64,000 nucleotides of DNA, from assembly GCA_023091665.1 (NCBI GenBank), contig JALJCQ010000026.1:62001-126000 (forward strand), given 5' to 3'. The notes under the pieces were generated by a model. The model ran no database searches, was not told the origin of the DNA, and saw only the letters and a list, made by a program, of their open reading frames with translations. Positions 29,101 to 39,678 of the stretch are shown here, piece after piece. The number at the start of each line of letters is the position of its first letter. Positions within the stretch are counted from its first letter, which is position 1. Source of the DNA: Pythium myriotylum. Its lineage: Eukaryota; Oomycota; Peronosporomycetes; Pythiales; Pythiaceae. The translations under genes were made by a program, and so were the position numbers.

Positions 29101-32050
29101 GCATGATGCGTGATCCTGTTGTGTGCAGTGCGGTGAATTTTGCCAACACTGTGACAAACGCATCACGTTCTGATGGCATTTCCAGACGCGATGCGAGGTG
29201 GATCGCGTGCTTGAAAGAGTTGAGGCATAACTGAATCGCAACTGGTGCGTCCGAGCTTTCGAAAATCACTGAGCAACACGCTAGCAGTGGAGCCCATACA
29301 GTCTCGAACATGGGGCGTACGTGGCCCATTTCGCTGGACTCAGTTACCAGATGGAACTGACTCGAAGCTGACGGTGACAAGTCGGATGAAGATCGAGGAG
29401 ACGCTCGTATAGAGCCAGCGCTACCCGGATTTCGTCGTTTGAACAAAGCCTCGGACTGACGCACCATGGATTCTCGTTCTTTAATGTACGCATCCCGCCG
29501 CTGACGATCCACAACAGCACTAGAAGCGCCGAAGAGTGACGCGGCTGTTGCCTTACTCCTGGCACCACCCATTCGAGCTCGAGCGTTCTGATCCTCTTTT
29601 AGCGAAATAGGTTCTCGCTTGATTCGATCGTAGATACCGCTCAAATAATCTTCGGGCAAATCTTCTCCGTTATTGATCCCGCGGTTCTGACGGAAAAAAC
29701 CTTCCTTGGTCATCTTCTTCTCTTCGGCGATACTGGGGTTGTGAAGATCTGTCTGTAGCATGATAATGGCGAACGACAGAATAAAAGCCGTATCAGCACT
29801 TGAGAACATTCCAGGGGCCGCTGCTACAAAGAATCGCTCGGCAAATTTTTCCATCATACGATCGATCTTTTGTGCCTCGCCTGGAAGTCGGAAGCCCGCC
29901 AGGAAATGACGGATTGCCACATCGATGTCCAAGCCGCTGAAGTCCATCATATCCACGTACTCATGGAGCACCTTGATGCAGAAACCGTTCTGGTATGCTT
30001 GCTCTTTGCCCAAGTACTCACCGACCTCGGTCTTGTCCAGCTTCGAGCTATTGTCAAGAAGGAACTTAGCAACATCTCGCGGGGTTCCTTGGCCGAGGTG
30101 TCCCCGCTGGACCAGGTACTGGATACCAGCACTAGGCTTAGCGTTGAACTTGAGAATACCAGTAACAAGCTCTTCTTGGCGACGCTTCTTGCGTTCGAAT
30201 GCATCCACCGCTGACATCGTAGACGACTGGGGAGCTGGCGGAGGGAGCGCAGACGGAGCTACGTGGTCTTCTTCTCCATCATCCTTCTGCTGTTGGAGTT
30301 GAGCTTCTTTTTGCTTACGCTCGGCCTCAACAAAGTTAGCGGCCTTCTTCAGCGATGCGACTGTGGCCGTGAGACACTCGAGACCCTTCAACACAAGGGC
30401 TGCATCATTTTGTTGGGCCTTAAGGCGAACTGCGGACGACATATTGGCGTAGGCTTGCGCACTGTCCTTCTTACCCTTGGCAATCTTCGCTAGCGCGTCG
30501 ATAATCTGGCGGAATAGGTCGTTCGTGTTCCAGTCACAGTCGTAGTTGAGGAAAATCTCGCTCAGTATTTGGCCGTCGTCACATATGTTGTTGAGCACTT
30601 CCAGAACGAGCATCTTATGCTCGAAACTCGAGACTTCACTTTGCAGAATACGAAGGAAAATGCTTGTTACGAAGATCTCAATCTCTGCCTTCAGGTGTCC
30701 CTTGAAATTATTGATGAGCACGAGAAACAGCTGGAGCGACAATCCAACAATCTGCGTGTAGTTAGATGTGCAGTTCTGGAGCAAGGACTGGCATAAGTAC
30801 TGGCGGATTGCGTGAACAAATCGCTCTCCACGACGGAACGAAGGACCAGCATTGTTGATGATCGATAGCACAAGCTCCAGCGACAGGATCTTGCTCTGGA
30901 ACGCAAATGGATCATCAGTAGCACCGCTTCCTGAGCCACCGAGACCTCCTGCGTAACTTGATCCAGACGGAGAATCTTCAGCGACAGAGCGCATCGATAT
31001 ACGGCACAGTGATCTAAACAATAAAAATGCGTCCTTGTGGAGAACCGACGGGAACGACGGGGCGAAGATCGTTGAAGTATTGACGTGGTTGCTCGTCCTG
31101 CCACCCGAAGAGCGACGACGCGATCCAGATTTGCCGACCGTAATCTGCAAAATGCGCGCGACCTCTGGATACAAAGCAGCATCTGCTGAGCTGACCAGCG
31201 AGTTCTCACCGTTCGAAATGGACGAGGAACTGTCCGTGCGTCCATCAATCGCTGGCTGCTCATTGTTGTTCGCGCGACCTGCGTCCTGCTTTTGCATCTC
31301 TCGCAGCGTCGCCTCCGTCTCTTCTTGTACACGCTTATCAAACGTCTCCATGCGCTGGAAGACAATCGCAATGATTTGCTGAAGCGTGGCCTTCGCGACG
31401 GTCTGATTCGTGCTGTTCTTGCTCACGAGGTGGATATGGTAGCATGCGCGAACGGCCTTCAGCAACGAGTGCTCATGGACTTCGCACGTCGGCGTCGTGA
31501 CAGCCGTGAGCAGCACGCGCAGCACCTGTACCTGTACGGTCTCGTCTGGGTGGTCGTTCGTATCGCAAATCACCTCGACGATACAGTCGATCAGTTTCCA
31601 GTTGTCTTCATTCAGCCCCGATCCGCCTGTTCCGTCGTCTCCCGCGTCGCCCACGCCGCCAGCGCCAGCGCCATTCGTCAGGCTGTCTCGCGAGCCGCTC
31701 GCGCTGCCTCCCGGACCTGACTTGCCGTACTTTTGCACGAGTCGCTTGCGGATGCTCTCTGGGATCGATCCGTTGCCGCGCAGAAACCCAAACGCGAGGA
31801 ATTTCTCAATGCAGTCGAGCGCGATGGCCACGAGCTTGGCCTGGCGCGTGAGCACGGCGAGCAAAAAGGGCTCGAAGGGCACTTCGGCCGAGCTGCCGAC
31901 GCCGCCGCCGGCGTCCGCGTTCTTGGACTTGCGCTCGGCCGCGGCCGTCATGTTGACGAGCGCGGCGTCGATCACGTCCTTGAGCTCTCGCTGGCCGCGC
32001 GGCACGAGCTTTTTGATTTTGCCGAGCGATTTGATCACCTGCGCCTCCAT
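26166..32050 (-). CDS. BIG-type Sec7 Arf guanine-nucleotide exchange factor
   Basis: Two exons: 26354-32050 and 26166-26294, with a 59-bp intron; 1941 aa. If unspliced, the frame reads through the intron into an unrelated 100-residue tail. The spliced tail (LRRHLPWLYPLLNELIKT to SQLLPLA) is the conserved BIG terminus. Order: DCB region 1-250; HUS with the box NYDCD at 502-506; Sec7 at about 632-820 with FRLPGEAQKIDRMME, catalytic Glu725 present, and LSFAIIMLQTDLHNPSI; then HDS repeats. The Gly/Ser-rich linker near 1050-1120 (GGGGGSGGGGGGF) is low complexity. It activates Arf GTPases at the trans-Golgi. FA rather than YS in the Sec7 pocket predicts reduced brefeldin A sensitivity (family knowledge, inference). 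Confidence 0.92.
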
Positions 32051-32755
32051 CGTCAGTGGGTGTCGGACGTCGAAACGCGGGTTCCAGGAAGCGCCCAGCG
32101 GCGAATTCGGGCGCTACGGAGAGAGGAAGACGCGCTCGTTGCGATGGACGCGGTGTCGGCGTCGCGCGGCGCGTCGTTGGGCCGCTGGAGGCCGCGCAGA
32201 GGGACGGCGGCGGCGCGAGCAGAGAGCTCGCTCTTCAATTTGCGTAACGCACGTGGGCATGCTGGTGCCCCCCTTCAAGAGCTATTTACACGGGGTTCTT
32301 ACGGGATTCCATGTGTAATTACAACGCGGGGAAGGAAAACCAGACTAGCCTAATGTACCCATTGGATAGCAGTCCACGAGTTGGGAAATGCTTCATCTTC
32401 GTGAAGACCTTTTTCTTCCCATCATGGGCGGCTAGCTGTACGTGCAGATCACCTTTGTGATGGAATCGGGTTTCACTAAGGGTTTCAATAGACTTTGCTG
32501 GTACCCGTTTATCGCTACGTTGGTCTTCAACAGTACCAATCGTTCCTCACGTAGATCTTCGTCGCGCGTTGCGTCGTCTCGTCGAGGCAGCGCGCTTCGT
32601 CGCCTCGTTTGGCAATCCTCACGAAGGCTCGTCGTGCAACGAACGCTCTCTTCTCAGCGGATGCGGGCTGCAATGTCACTAAACTGAACGCCAGGGTACC
32701 ATCGCCAAATTTGGTCATCCACCAGCCTAAGCTCACTGTTCGCAGTCGCAAGGAC
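32051..32755. other. Divergent intergenic region
   Basis: 705 bp between the Arf-GEF start (32050) and the LRR-membrane gene (ATG chosen at 32756). An open frame extends upstream of 32756 to an ATG at 32609, but those 49 residues have no counterpart in paralogues. No repeats recognised. Confidence 0.45.
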
Positions 32756-34828
32756 ATGGCAGGACCCACTGGACCACCCATACGAGCTCTCACCGAGGCA
32801 CTTCAGCTTGTACCCCATGGCGGCAGTGGATTGACAGCAGAGACCACAAGCTTTGCTGTCAAACTTGGGCCAAAGACCCATGCCCTAGCTTGGGCCGGTA
32901 TCTACACTATCCACGCGGCGTGTGCACTCTACTGCTTCTCTGCCGGGTCGTTGCTTGATGGTGCTCAGAGCATGGGGATTACGTGGGAGCTCGACTTTTA
33001 CTCGATCACGCTTCCGACCAAGTACTTCCACGTTCTCGCACGTGGCCACTACGTTCTCGGCGGGATCCACACCAGTTTCTTGGTTGTGGCTGTTCTTGGC
33101 CTCATGCATCGCATCACAATGCGATTTCCTTCGTCGAAAGTAATTCCCAGCCGCAGGAAAAGCTCTGCACCGAATCGGATGTCATCTCAGATCCTGCAGT
33201 CACTGGACAAACGCATCAACCGAAGACTCAAGCAGGCTGTTGTGCTCATCTATCGCCGCGTGTTCTCTCCTAGCGGACTGCTGGGGGTCGAGTTCCAGTA
33301 TTTTGATTTTCTCTTTTTCTTGCGCGAGATCGTTGAGACCATTCTGCAGTCCAACCAGGCCTATCAGATGTGTCGCTTGCTCACTCGTCCGGCCTTGACG
33401 AGGTTTTTCGTCGGGATCTTGATCATCAATTGCTGGACGACCTCCTTGCTGCACCACTTCGTCGCTAGCAAACCTCTTCAGCGACTATTGGCTCATCTTT
33501 GTGACGTGGTTCTTGATTTCGTCGCTACGGTTGCCGTGCCTGTGACGTTAGTCCTCCATTACATCTCCTTGTACGACCCGTCGACCCACGACTTCCCACC
33601 AGAGTTCTGGTATGACGACACCCTGTTTATCATGGGCGCCAAGGAGTTTCCCATCATCTTCTTTGCCTCGTGGGTAGATGTCATCAGTCGCTGCATGTTC
33701 TCAATTGGTCTGCTTTCATCGCTGCAGGATATCAAGCGACTTCTCCAAGTACGACCGCGGATAAGGCTCCAGAAGACGAAGGCCGACCTCGTCAAAAGGC
33801 TGCACCAGAAGGGATTCCACTCCCGGTTCCTGGCCATCGGCCACTGGTTCATGGTGGTGTATGGGTTTGGCATCATGGGAGTCCAATTTTACGCCGAAAC
33901 ACGACCAAATCCACCCACGTCGTGCGCGCTCGTGGTGAAGCCCTGGCTCGTGTCTCAAGCGGCCTGCGCGTTCGTGGAAGTTAACTGCTGCAAGCAACGA
34001 CAGCTCACCGGCAACGCGACCGACTTTGAAGAGATCTTTGGGGATCTGGACGTGCTCTCGCTCACTCAGTTCACCTTCCGCCACTGCCCCAACATCGAGA
34101 TCTTGCCGAAGATCCGAGCTTACACAAACCTAATCGGAATCAAGTTGTACAACTCGACTTTGGCCTCCTGGGAAGTTGACGCCGCTATCACCGAAAGACT
34201 CCACCCACGAATGCGTTACATGGTTTTGGTACGGACTAACTTTACAAACGCTACCTTACCGCCTGGTATGCTTTCACCCGAGTTCCCACGACTGGTCCAT
34301 GATCTCGAGCTGTCCGTCACGAATATCAATTGGATCCCTGAGGATCTCGACACTCGTTGGCCTCCGCAAATCCAGATGGTCTTGGAGTATAGCAAACTCA
34401 CTAAATACCCTCCGGTGTTTGCTCGGGTTGGGTTTCATGCGTTGCTGCTGACCGGCAACCAGATCACATCACTGCCAGCCTTTGCAATCGAGACTCCAGG
34501 TATCGCCGAGATATCACTGAACGGGAATCCACTCAGACACATCGACGAGGACGTCGACATCACCAAGATGGACTTGTACGTGATCGACTTGTATGAGACC
34601 AACGTCTCCAAGGTGCCGTCGTGGATGGAAAACGAGACATACTGGAAGCGATCACGATATATTACGGCCGGCAGAACACCGCTATGCGAAAACGTGATTC
34701 TGAGGGCGACCACCGAGGAGAAGAAAACTCACACGTGGCTGAGGAAGATCAACTGCGATGATACTGGGCCAGACCAGAGCAATTATCCGCTCGATATTGA
34801 AGTAAAAAACGATGAGGTATGGGCGTAG
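32756..34828 (+). CDS. Multi-TM protein with C-terminal LRRs (sub-family B)
   Basis: 690 aa from MAGPTGPPIRALTEAL. The frame is open to an earlier ATG at 32609, but the chosen start gives the family length and N-terminal spacing. First span LAWAGIYTIHAACALYCFSAG. Core GVEFQYFDFLFFLREIVET, then SNQAYQMCRLLTRPALTRFF. C-terminal Cys SCALVVKPWL, CAFVEVNCC, FRHC, GRTPLC and INC; sequons YNST and FTNAT; LRRs (HALLLTGNQITSLPAFAI, LNGNPLRHIDEDV). The end is NDEVWA, the family tail plus one residue. Intact; divergent from the Arf-GEF and tail-to-tail with 34990-37065. Confidence 0.88.
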   Translation: MAGPTGPPIRALTEALQLVPHGGSGLTAETTSFAVKLGPKTHALAWAGIYTIHAACALYCFSAGSLLDGAQSMGITWELDFYSITLPTKYFHVLARGHYVLGGIHTSFLVVAVLGLMHRITMRFPSSKVIPSRRKSSAPNRMSSQILQSLDKRINRRLKQAVVLIYRRVFSPSGLLGVEFQYFDFLFFLREIVETILQSNQAYQMCRLLTRPALTRFFVGILIINCWTTSLLHHFVASKPLQRLLAHLCDVVLDFVATVAVPVTLVLHYISLYDPSTHDFPPEFWYDDTLFIMGAKEFPIIFFASWVDVISRCMFSIGLLSSLQDIKRLLQVRPRIRLQKTKADLVKRLHQKGFHSRFLAIGHWFMVVYGFGIMGVQFYAETRPNPPTSCALVVKPWLVSQAACAFVEVNCCKQRQLTGNATDFEEIFGDLDVLSLTQFTFRHCPNIEILPKIRAYTNLIGIKLYNSTLASWEVDAAITERLHPRMRYMVLVRTNFTNATLPPGMLSPEFPRLVHDLELSVTNINWIPEDLDTRWPPQIQMVLEYSKLTKYPPVFARVGFHALLLTGNQITSLPAFAIETPGIAEISLNGNPLRHIDEDVDITKMDLYVIDLYETNVSKVPSWMENETYWKRSRYITAGRTPLCENVILRATTEEKKTHTWLRKINCDDTGPDQSNYPLDIEVKNDEVWA

Positions 34829-34989
34829 CTATGGAGGATAGATTTTGAATGCATTGGGAAGAATTGTTTTTATCCTACACGGTGAGCTAGGTTCGGGCTA
34901 ACCACGCTTCTGCTTGTTCGGGTGGTGATTTAGAGTCGCACTGGGTGTAAATGTGTAGCCAGTGTTGTTCGCTATGGTGCTTCACCCAC

Positions 34990-37065
34990 TTAATCTTTCT
35001 CGTCATTTTGCGCTTCCAGGTCGAACGGGTAAGATGCAAAATCGGGGCCATAGTCTGAACAATCAACATTCCGGAGCCACGCGTAGCTCTGTATTTCTTC
35101 AGAACTCGCTTGTGGAATGACTATATCGCACAAGGGTGTGTATCCCGCCATCACGTACGGCTGCATGTCCCAGAAGCTCTCATTTACCATCCATGACGGC
35201 AGCTTCGACACATTGGTCTGGTAGATGCTGATAGCGCTGATCGTCATGATCGTGAAGTCAACGTCTTCAGGGAGAGTATTAATTGGGTTGGCGCTTAGCA
35301 TTAGGAGGTAAGGACCTTGGGCCTCAAAGGCAGAGGCAGGTACTTCGGAGAAGTTGTTGTACATGAGGCCTAAGGCATCGAAGTGTCCACTCACTAAAGC
35401 GTGTGGATACTCTGCGAGCATGCTTCGTTCGAGCGTGAGCTGAATTCCCTCAGGCCATCGCATATCGAGATCATCGGGAATCCATTGGATATTGGTCTCC
35501 GATATCCGCACGTCTCTCACCAAGCGAGGGAAGTCGAACGATATCAACCCCGCAGGAAGCGTCGCATTGGGGAAGCGCGAGCGAATCACGTACAAGAAGC
35601 GCAGTTTGGCGTGGTGTTGTTCAGCGAGGGCAGCGTCGGTCTCCCACTTTATCAGTGTCGAGTTGTACAACTTGACGCCGATCAAATTCGAGAACTCTTG
35701 GATCCTGGGCTGGATCTCAAGAGCAGGACAGTGGCGAATAGCGAGTAGCGAAGGTGCACGAGGATCGAGGGCCCCCGCGAGACGGTCAAAATCAATGGCA
35801 TCACCTGTGAGGCCACTCTGCCGACAGCAGTTCAACTCAAACAGTGCGCACGCCGATTGTGAGACGAACCAGGGCTTCAGGACCAACACACACGCCGAAG
35901 CTGGAGTTGGTCGAGTCTCGGCATGGAGATGAACAGCCAGGATGCCGAATCCGTACGCGGCCATGAGGCGATGGCAGATTTCGAGTAATCTGTGCGTTCG
36001 CGAGTCTTGATGGGATGCCGGTCGCTTTCTACTAGATGGCTTTCGTGGTTTCACGACCGGTGCAGGATCGAGAAGACGCTTAACATCGTGGATCGAGGAC
36101 AACAAGCCCAGCGAGAAGACAAGACGGCTTACCACGTCCAACCAGGAGCTGAAAAAGAGCAAAGGAACCTCCTTAACGGCTCGAATATACCAGATGTCGT
36201 TGTACCAAAGATGGACAGCGAATGTGTGGAGGGCGGGGTCGTAATCTCGAACGTAGTCGAGCACCAGCACGACAGGCACGACAATTGCAGACACGAAGTC
36301 TAGGATGACGTCGCAGATATGGGCGAGCAGGCGTTGGAGAGGTTTCTTCCTGACGAAGCGATGGAGCAGAGGCGTTGTCCAGCAGTTCACTACGAGCATC
36401 GCCACGAAGAATCGATTCAGATATGGTCGCGTCAGCAAACGACACATCTGGTATGCTTGGTGGGACTGAAGGAGTGTCTCAATTGCTTCACGCACAAAGA
36501 ACACTGTCTCAAAGTGTGCAAATTCGACTCCGAGCAGCCCGCTTGGAGAGAAGACGCGACAGTAGATGACTAGGATAACTCGCTTGAGTTGTCGATTCAT
36601 GCGACGCTCAAGTGTTTGAGGGATCTGCGAAGAAACTCGTTCAAAAAGCGTGCTCGACGTTCGTCGAGGTCCGACTTTTCGAGCACGAAATCGTAAGATG
36701 GTACGATAGATCACCTGCGAGATTGCGACAAAGATAAAACTGCTGTGGATTGAGCCCACGATGAAGTGGCCGACAGCGATAGCGTGGAAGTACTTGATGG
36801 GCAAGGTAAGCTCATAGAAGTCGAGGAACCAGGCGATCATCATACCGCTCACTCCGTCGAGAAGCACGGCAGCAGCGAAGCAATGAAAAGCGCACACGGT
36901 ATGGAGAAGAAAGATGCTTCCCCATAGGAACTTGTGCCATCTGGCTCCAAGCTTGACGGTGAAAGGCGCTGCGTCATTGGTCTTGGTGGCAACATGCGAA
37001 TGGTACGGAACCACACGGTGCGCTAACCCGACCACTGCCGACGTTGGTCCCGATGGTTCACGCAT
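34990..37065 (-). CDS. Multi-TM protein with C-terminal LRRs (sub-family B)
   Basis: Intact 691-aa gene. First span LWGSIFLLHTVCAFHCFAAAV. Core GVEFAHFETVFFVREAIET, then SHQAYQMCRLLTRPYLNRFF. C-terminal domain with ACVLVLKPWF, CALFELNCC, IRHC, GYTPLC and VDC; LRRs FDALGLMYNNFSEVPASAF and LSANPINTLPEDV. It ends AQNDEKD, so the terminal VW is lost. It pairs tail-to-tail with 32756-34828 (162 bp apart) and is similar to it, consistent with an inverted duplication within sub-family B. Role unknown. Confidence 0.88.
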   Translation of the reverse strand: MREPSGPTSAVVGLAHRVVPYHSHVATKTNDAAPFTVKLGARWHKFLWGSIFLLHTVCAFHCFAAAVLLDGVSGMMIAWFLDFYELTLPIKYFHAIAVGHFIVGSIHSSFIFVAISQVIYRTILRFRARKVGPRRTSSTLFERVSSQIPQTLERRMNRQLKRVILVIYCRVFSPSGLLGVEFAHFETVFFVREAIETLLQSHQAYQMCRLLTRPYLNRFFVAMLVVNCWTTPLLHRFVRKKPLQRLLAHICDVILDFVSAIVVPVVLVLDYVRDYDPALHTFAVHLWYNDIWYIRAVKEVPLLFFSSWLDVVSRLVFSLGLLSSIHDVKRLLDPAPVVKPRKPSSRKRPASHQDSRTHRLLEICHRLMAAYGFGILAVHLHAETRPTPASACVLVLKPWFVSQSACALFELNCCRQSGLTGDAIDFDRLAGALDPRAPSLLAIRHCPALEIQPRIQEFSNLIGVKLYNSTLIKWETDAALAEQHHAKLRFLYVIRSRFPNATLPAGLISFDFPRLVRDVRISETNIQWIPDDLDMRWPEGIQLTLERSMLAEYPHALVSGHFDALGLMYNNFSEVPASAFEAQGPYLLMLSANPINTLPEDVDFTIMTISAISIYQTNVSKLPSWMVNESFWDMQPYVMAGYTPLCDIVIPQASSEEIQSYAWLRNVDCSDYGPDFASYPFDLEAQNDEKD

Positions 37066-37638
37066 CCACGAGAGAAAGCACTATAGATACACCCCGTTGG
37101 CGCTGCTATTCTATTTCGGGCATCTTGGCTGAAACGGTTGCAGCGCCGTTCTCTGGCTCCAGCCTTCTCCCCACCTAGCGAATAAGGTACGACCCGCATC
37201 CCGTAGGGCTAACGGCCTCATAGTCTGTCGACGCTATTGGTGATACAAAAACAAAAATCTTGGCTGAAACGAATCACTTCGCTTATGAGGTTTGGTTGGT
37301 TTCGCGACACAAGCACAAATGCTTTGAATGCCTACACTTCAGATGCGAGGCCAAGAGAGGGAGACTTTCAGCAGCCGTGTAGTTATTACCCTGCGTACAT
37401 TCGCTTTTCTCCACTGCGATGTCTTTTTCTCACTCACTACTTCCTAGTCGTGACATCCATCGCATCCACCGACCTAATTCCTTCGTCATGGATCGGTCTT
37501 TCGCAACCTCAACCATACCTTCCGCGTGCTGGTTTGACGAAATTAGAAATCCATCCAACTTTTCCCAAAACAGATCAACCAGCGCACAAGACTTGGGGTT
37601 TGCGCAAGAGCACCCTGCACCACACTTGGGTTCCGAGT
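37066..37638. other. Divergent intergenic region between LRR-membrane genes
   Basis: 573 bp between starts at 37065 (minus) and 37639 (plus). The last roughly 100 bp (from about 37537) match the 5' flank of the copy at 13808-15847. An open frame runs through from 37237, but its 134 extra residues include parts of this non-coding homologous block, so it is not taken as coding. Confidence 0.55.
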
Positions 37639-39678
37639 ATGGTGAGCAAGGAAGCGGACGGACCCTCACTCGTAGCAGACGTCGCAGTGGCCATCAAACC
37701 ACGACGGGAAGGTGCGTTCGCAGTTCATCTCGGACCACGCGCGTTCTTCTTCGCGTGGCTCGGCATCTATTTTCTCCACGCCATTTGCGGTCTCTATTAC
37801 TTCGCAGCTGGCATCTTCTTCCTCTGGTCTCGTCAGCTACCTGTGGTCCAGTACTTGGATGTGTGGAACATGATCGTGCATCCCCGATATTTTACAGCCA
37901 TCGCTACAATTCACTTCGCTGTCGGTGGTATCCACGCGGGCTTCCTCCTCTACCCCCTTTACTTCCGAGTCTTCCGATTTATCAAGCGTCGATTCAAGTC
38001 CTCGAATTCTCGTTTCCAATCGGTGTCGCGATTCACGTCCACTCTGCAACAGTCTCTGGAACAACACATCCACCCGCTGCTACGGTCGACAGCACGAAGA
38101 CTGTACGCGCGCATCTTTGGTCGGCGTGGATTTCTCGGGATCGAGAGCCGTCAGTTCGACGGTGTGTTGCTCGTGCGCGAAATTTTTGAGACCGCTGTGC
38201 AATCGTACCAGGCGTATCAGATGTGTCGATATCTATACCGGCGTCGCCTCATTCGACTCTATGTCGGAACTCTGGCGCTTAACTGCTGGATCACCCCCGC
38301 TCTTCATCACATTATAAGGAACCGGCCACTGCAGCGCCTGCTAGACAGACTCTTGGACGTGCTTCTCGACTTCACGGCTTCCGTCGGCGTCCCTCTCGTT
38401 GTGGTGTGGAGCTACGCCCAGCAGTTCAATCCGGTAACCCTCGACTTTCCGCCTGAGTCCTATAATAACCAAGCATGGTTCATCACGACACGCAACGAAT
38501 GCCAGATGGTGTTCTTCGGGTCGTGGGTTGACGTTGCGAGCCGCTTAGTATTCTCCGTCGGATTGTTGCTATCCCTCGACGACATCAAACTCTTGCTTTA
38601 CCGCAAATCCAGTCTGGTGGCTGTGCTACCATCAACATCCATGAGGAAGGAAATAGGGCATGTGCCCGCTCGTGTGAAGCGATCCCAAATCATAAATATC
38701 GGTCATCGCCTACTGTTTGTCTATGGTTTCGCGGTGCTTGCTGTCCATATCCAGAGCGAGCTGGTGGCGTCTCCCGTGTCCTGTCTTCTTCAACTGAGAC
38801 CGTGGCTTGTGCTTCACCCAACGTGTGTGATCATCGAGTTCAACTGCTGCATACACCGCCAACTCACTGGAGTCGCTTCGCAGTTTGAGGAGACGATCGG
38901 GAACTTATTCGGAGGTGGGCTTCTCCACTTGAGTTTCCGCCATTGTCACCAGATCGAGATGCAGCCATCGCTTGCTAAGTTCCGCAACCTCGAGAGTATC
39001 ACGTTCTACAATTCGACAATCCTCCGCTGGGACTTGGGGGCTGCCATCACCAACAGTCTCCACCCACACATGAATGATGCCAGCTTCGTGCGGACAAGCT
39101 TCCCAAATGGTTCGCTACCAGATGGCTTGAGTTCGTACGACTTCCCCCGTTCCCCGCTCGACTTGACGTTTTCGATCACCAACTTAGCTAGCCTCCCAGA
39201 GGATCTGGACAAGCGATGGAGAGGAGAGATTTCGCTCATCCTTGAGCGCAGTGAACTGACTGAGTTTCCTCCAGCATTCACGCGCATGAACTTGCCTCTT
39301 TTCATGCTTGTCAAGAACAAGATTCCGTCTGTGCCAGCAGCCGCATTCACACTGCCGAAGATGATTTTCTTTAGTTTGTCTGGAAACCCTGTGTCGAGCC
39401 TTCCCGAGACTGTCGACGCAGATGCTGTACAAGCGCTGATGATCTCATTCTTTGCAACAAATGTGACTACGATGCCCGACTGGGCATTTACACTCGTGGC
39501 GAACGGCAAGTACGTGAGTGCTGGGCGAACGCCGTACTGCGAAAACCAGCCTCTCTTGAATTCGAACAGCACCATACCGAACCGTGGAGTCTGGGTCGAG
39601 GCTATCGACTGTGGGGATAGCGACCCAGTCACCGGCATGTACCAGATATATGAGGTTCGCACAGACGAGATATGGTGA
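37639..39678 (+). CDS. Multi-TM protein with C-terminal LRRs (sub-family A), near-duplicate of 13808-15847
   Basis: 679 aa from ATG 37639 (MVSKEADGPSLVADVAVAIK), collinear residue for residue with the 679-aa product of 13808-15847. The core is shared (GIESRQFDGVLLVREIFET, then SYQAYQMCRYLYRRRLIRLY), as are six Cys, sequons FYNST and FPNGS, and the tail VRTDEIW. Differences concentrate in the linker at about 325-345 and in scattered LRR residues. A longer frame from 37237 exists, but the ATG used is supported by the paralogue. It is followed 93 bp downstream by the inverted-repeat element at 39772. A minor oddity is NECQMVFFG, where paralogues have NESPMVFFG. Confidence 0.9.
   Translation: MVSKEADGPSLVADVAVAIKPRREGAFAVHLGPRAFFFAWLGIYFLHAICGLYYFAAGIFFLWSRQLPVVQYLDVWNMIVHPRYFTAIATIHFAVGGIHAGFLLYPLYFRVFRFIKRRFKSSNSRFQSVSRFTSTLQQSLEQHIHPLLRSTARRLYARIFGRRGFLGIESRQFDGVLLVREIFETAVQSYQAYQMCRYLYRRRLIRLYVGTLALNCWITPALHHIIRNRPLQRLLDRLLDVLLDFTASVGVPLVVVWSYAQQFNPVTLDFPPESYNNQAWFITTRNECQMVFFGSWVDVASRLVFSVGLLLSLDDIKLLLYRKSSLVAVLPSTSMRKEIGHVPARVKRSQIINIGHRLLFVYGFAVLAVHIQSELVASPVSCLLQLRPWLVLHPTCVIIEFNCCIHRQLTGVASQFEETIGNLFGGGLLHLSFRHCHQIEMQPSLAKFRNLESITFYNSTILRWDLGAAITNSLHPHMNDASFVRTSFPNGSLPDGLSSYDFPRSPLDLTFSITNLASLPEDLDKRWRGEISLILERSELTEFPPAFTRMNLPLFMLVKNKIPSVPAAAFTLPKMIFFSLSGNPVSSLPETVDADAVQALMISFFATNVTTMPDWAFTLVANGKYVSAGRTPYCENQPLLNSNSTIPNRGVWVEAIDCGDSDPVTGMYQIYEVRTDEIW

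Noticed and set aside
30073..30105. Possible loss of the Sec7 glutamic finger (YLGK instead of YLGE)
   Set aside because: The catalytic Glu of Sec7 domains lies in FRLPGE, which is intact at residue 725; the YLGE position is not the finger.
31497..32318. 273-codon plus-strand frame
   Set aside because: Antisense to the Arf-GEF N-terminus; Ser/Pro/Arg-rich shadow.
37237..37638. 134-codon N-terminal extension of the LRR gene
   Set aside because: The last part is homologous to the non-coding 5' flank of the paralogue at 13808-15847; no family similarity upstream of ATG 37639.
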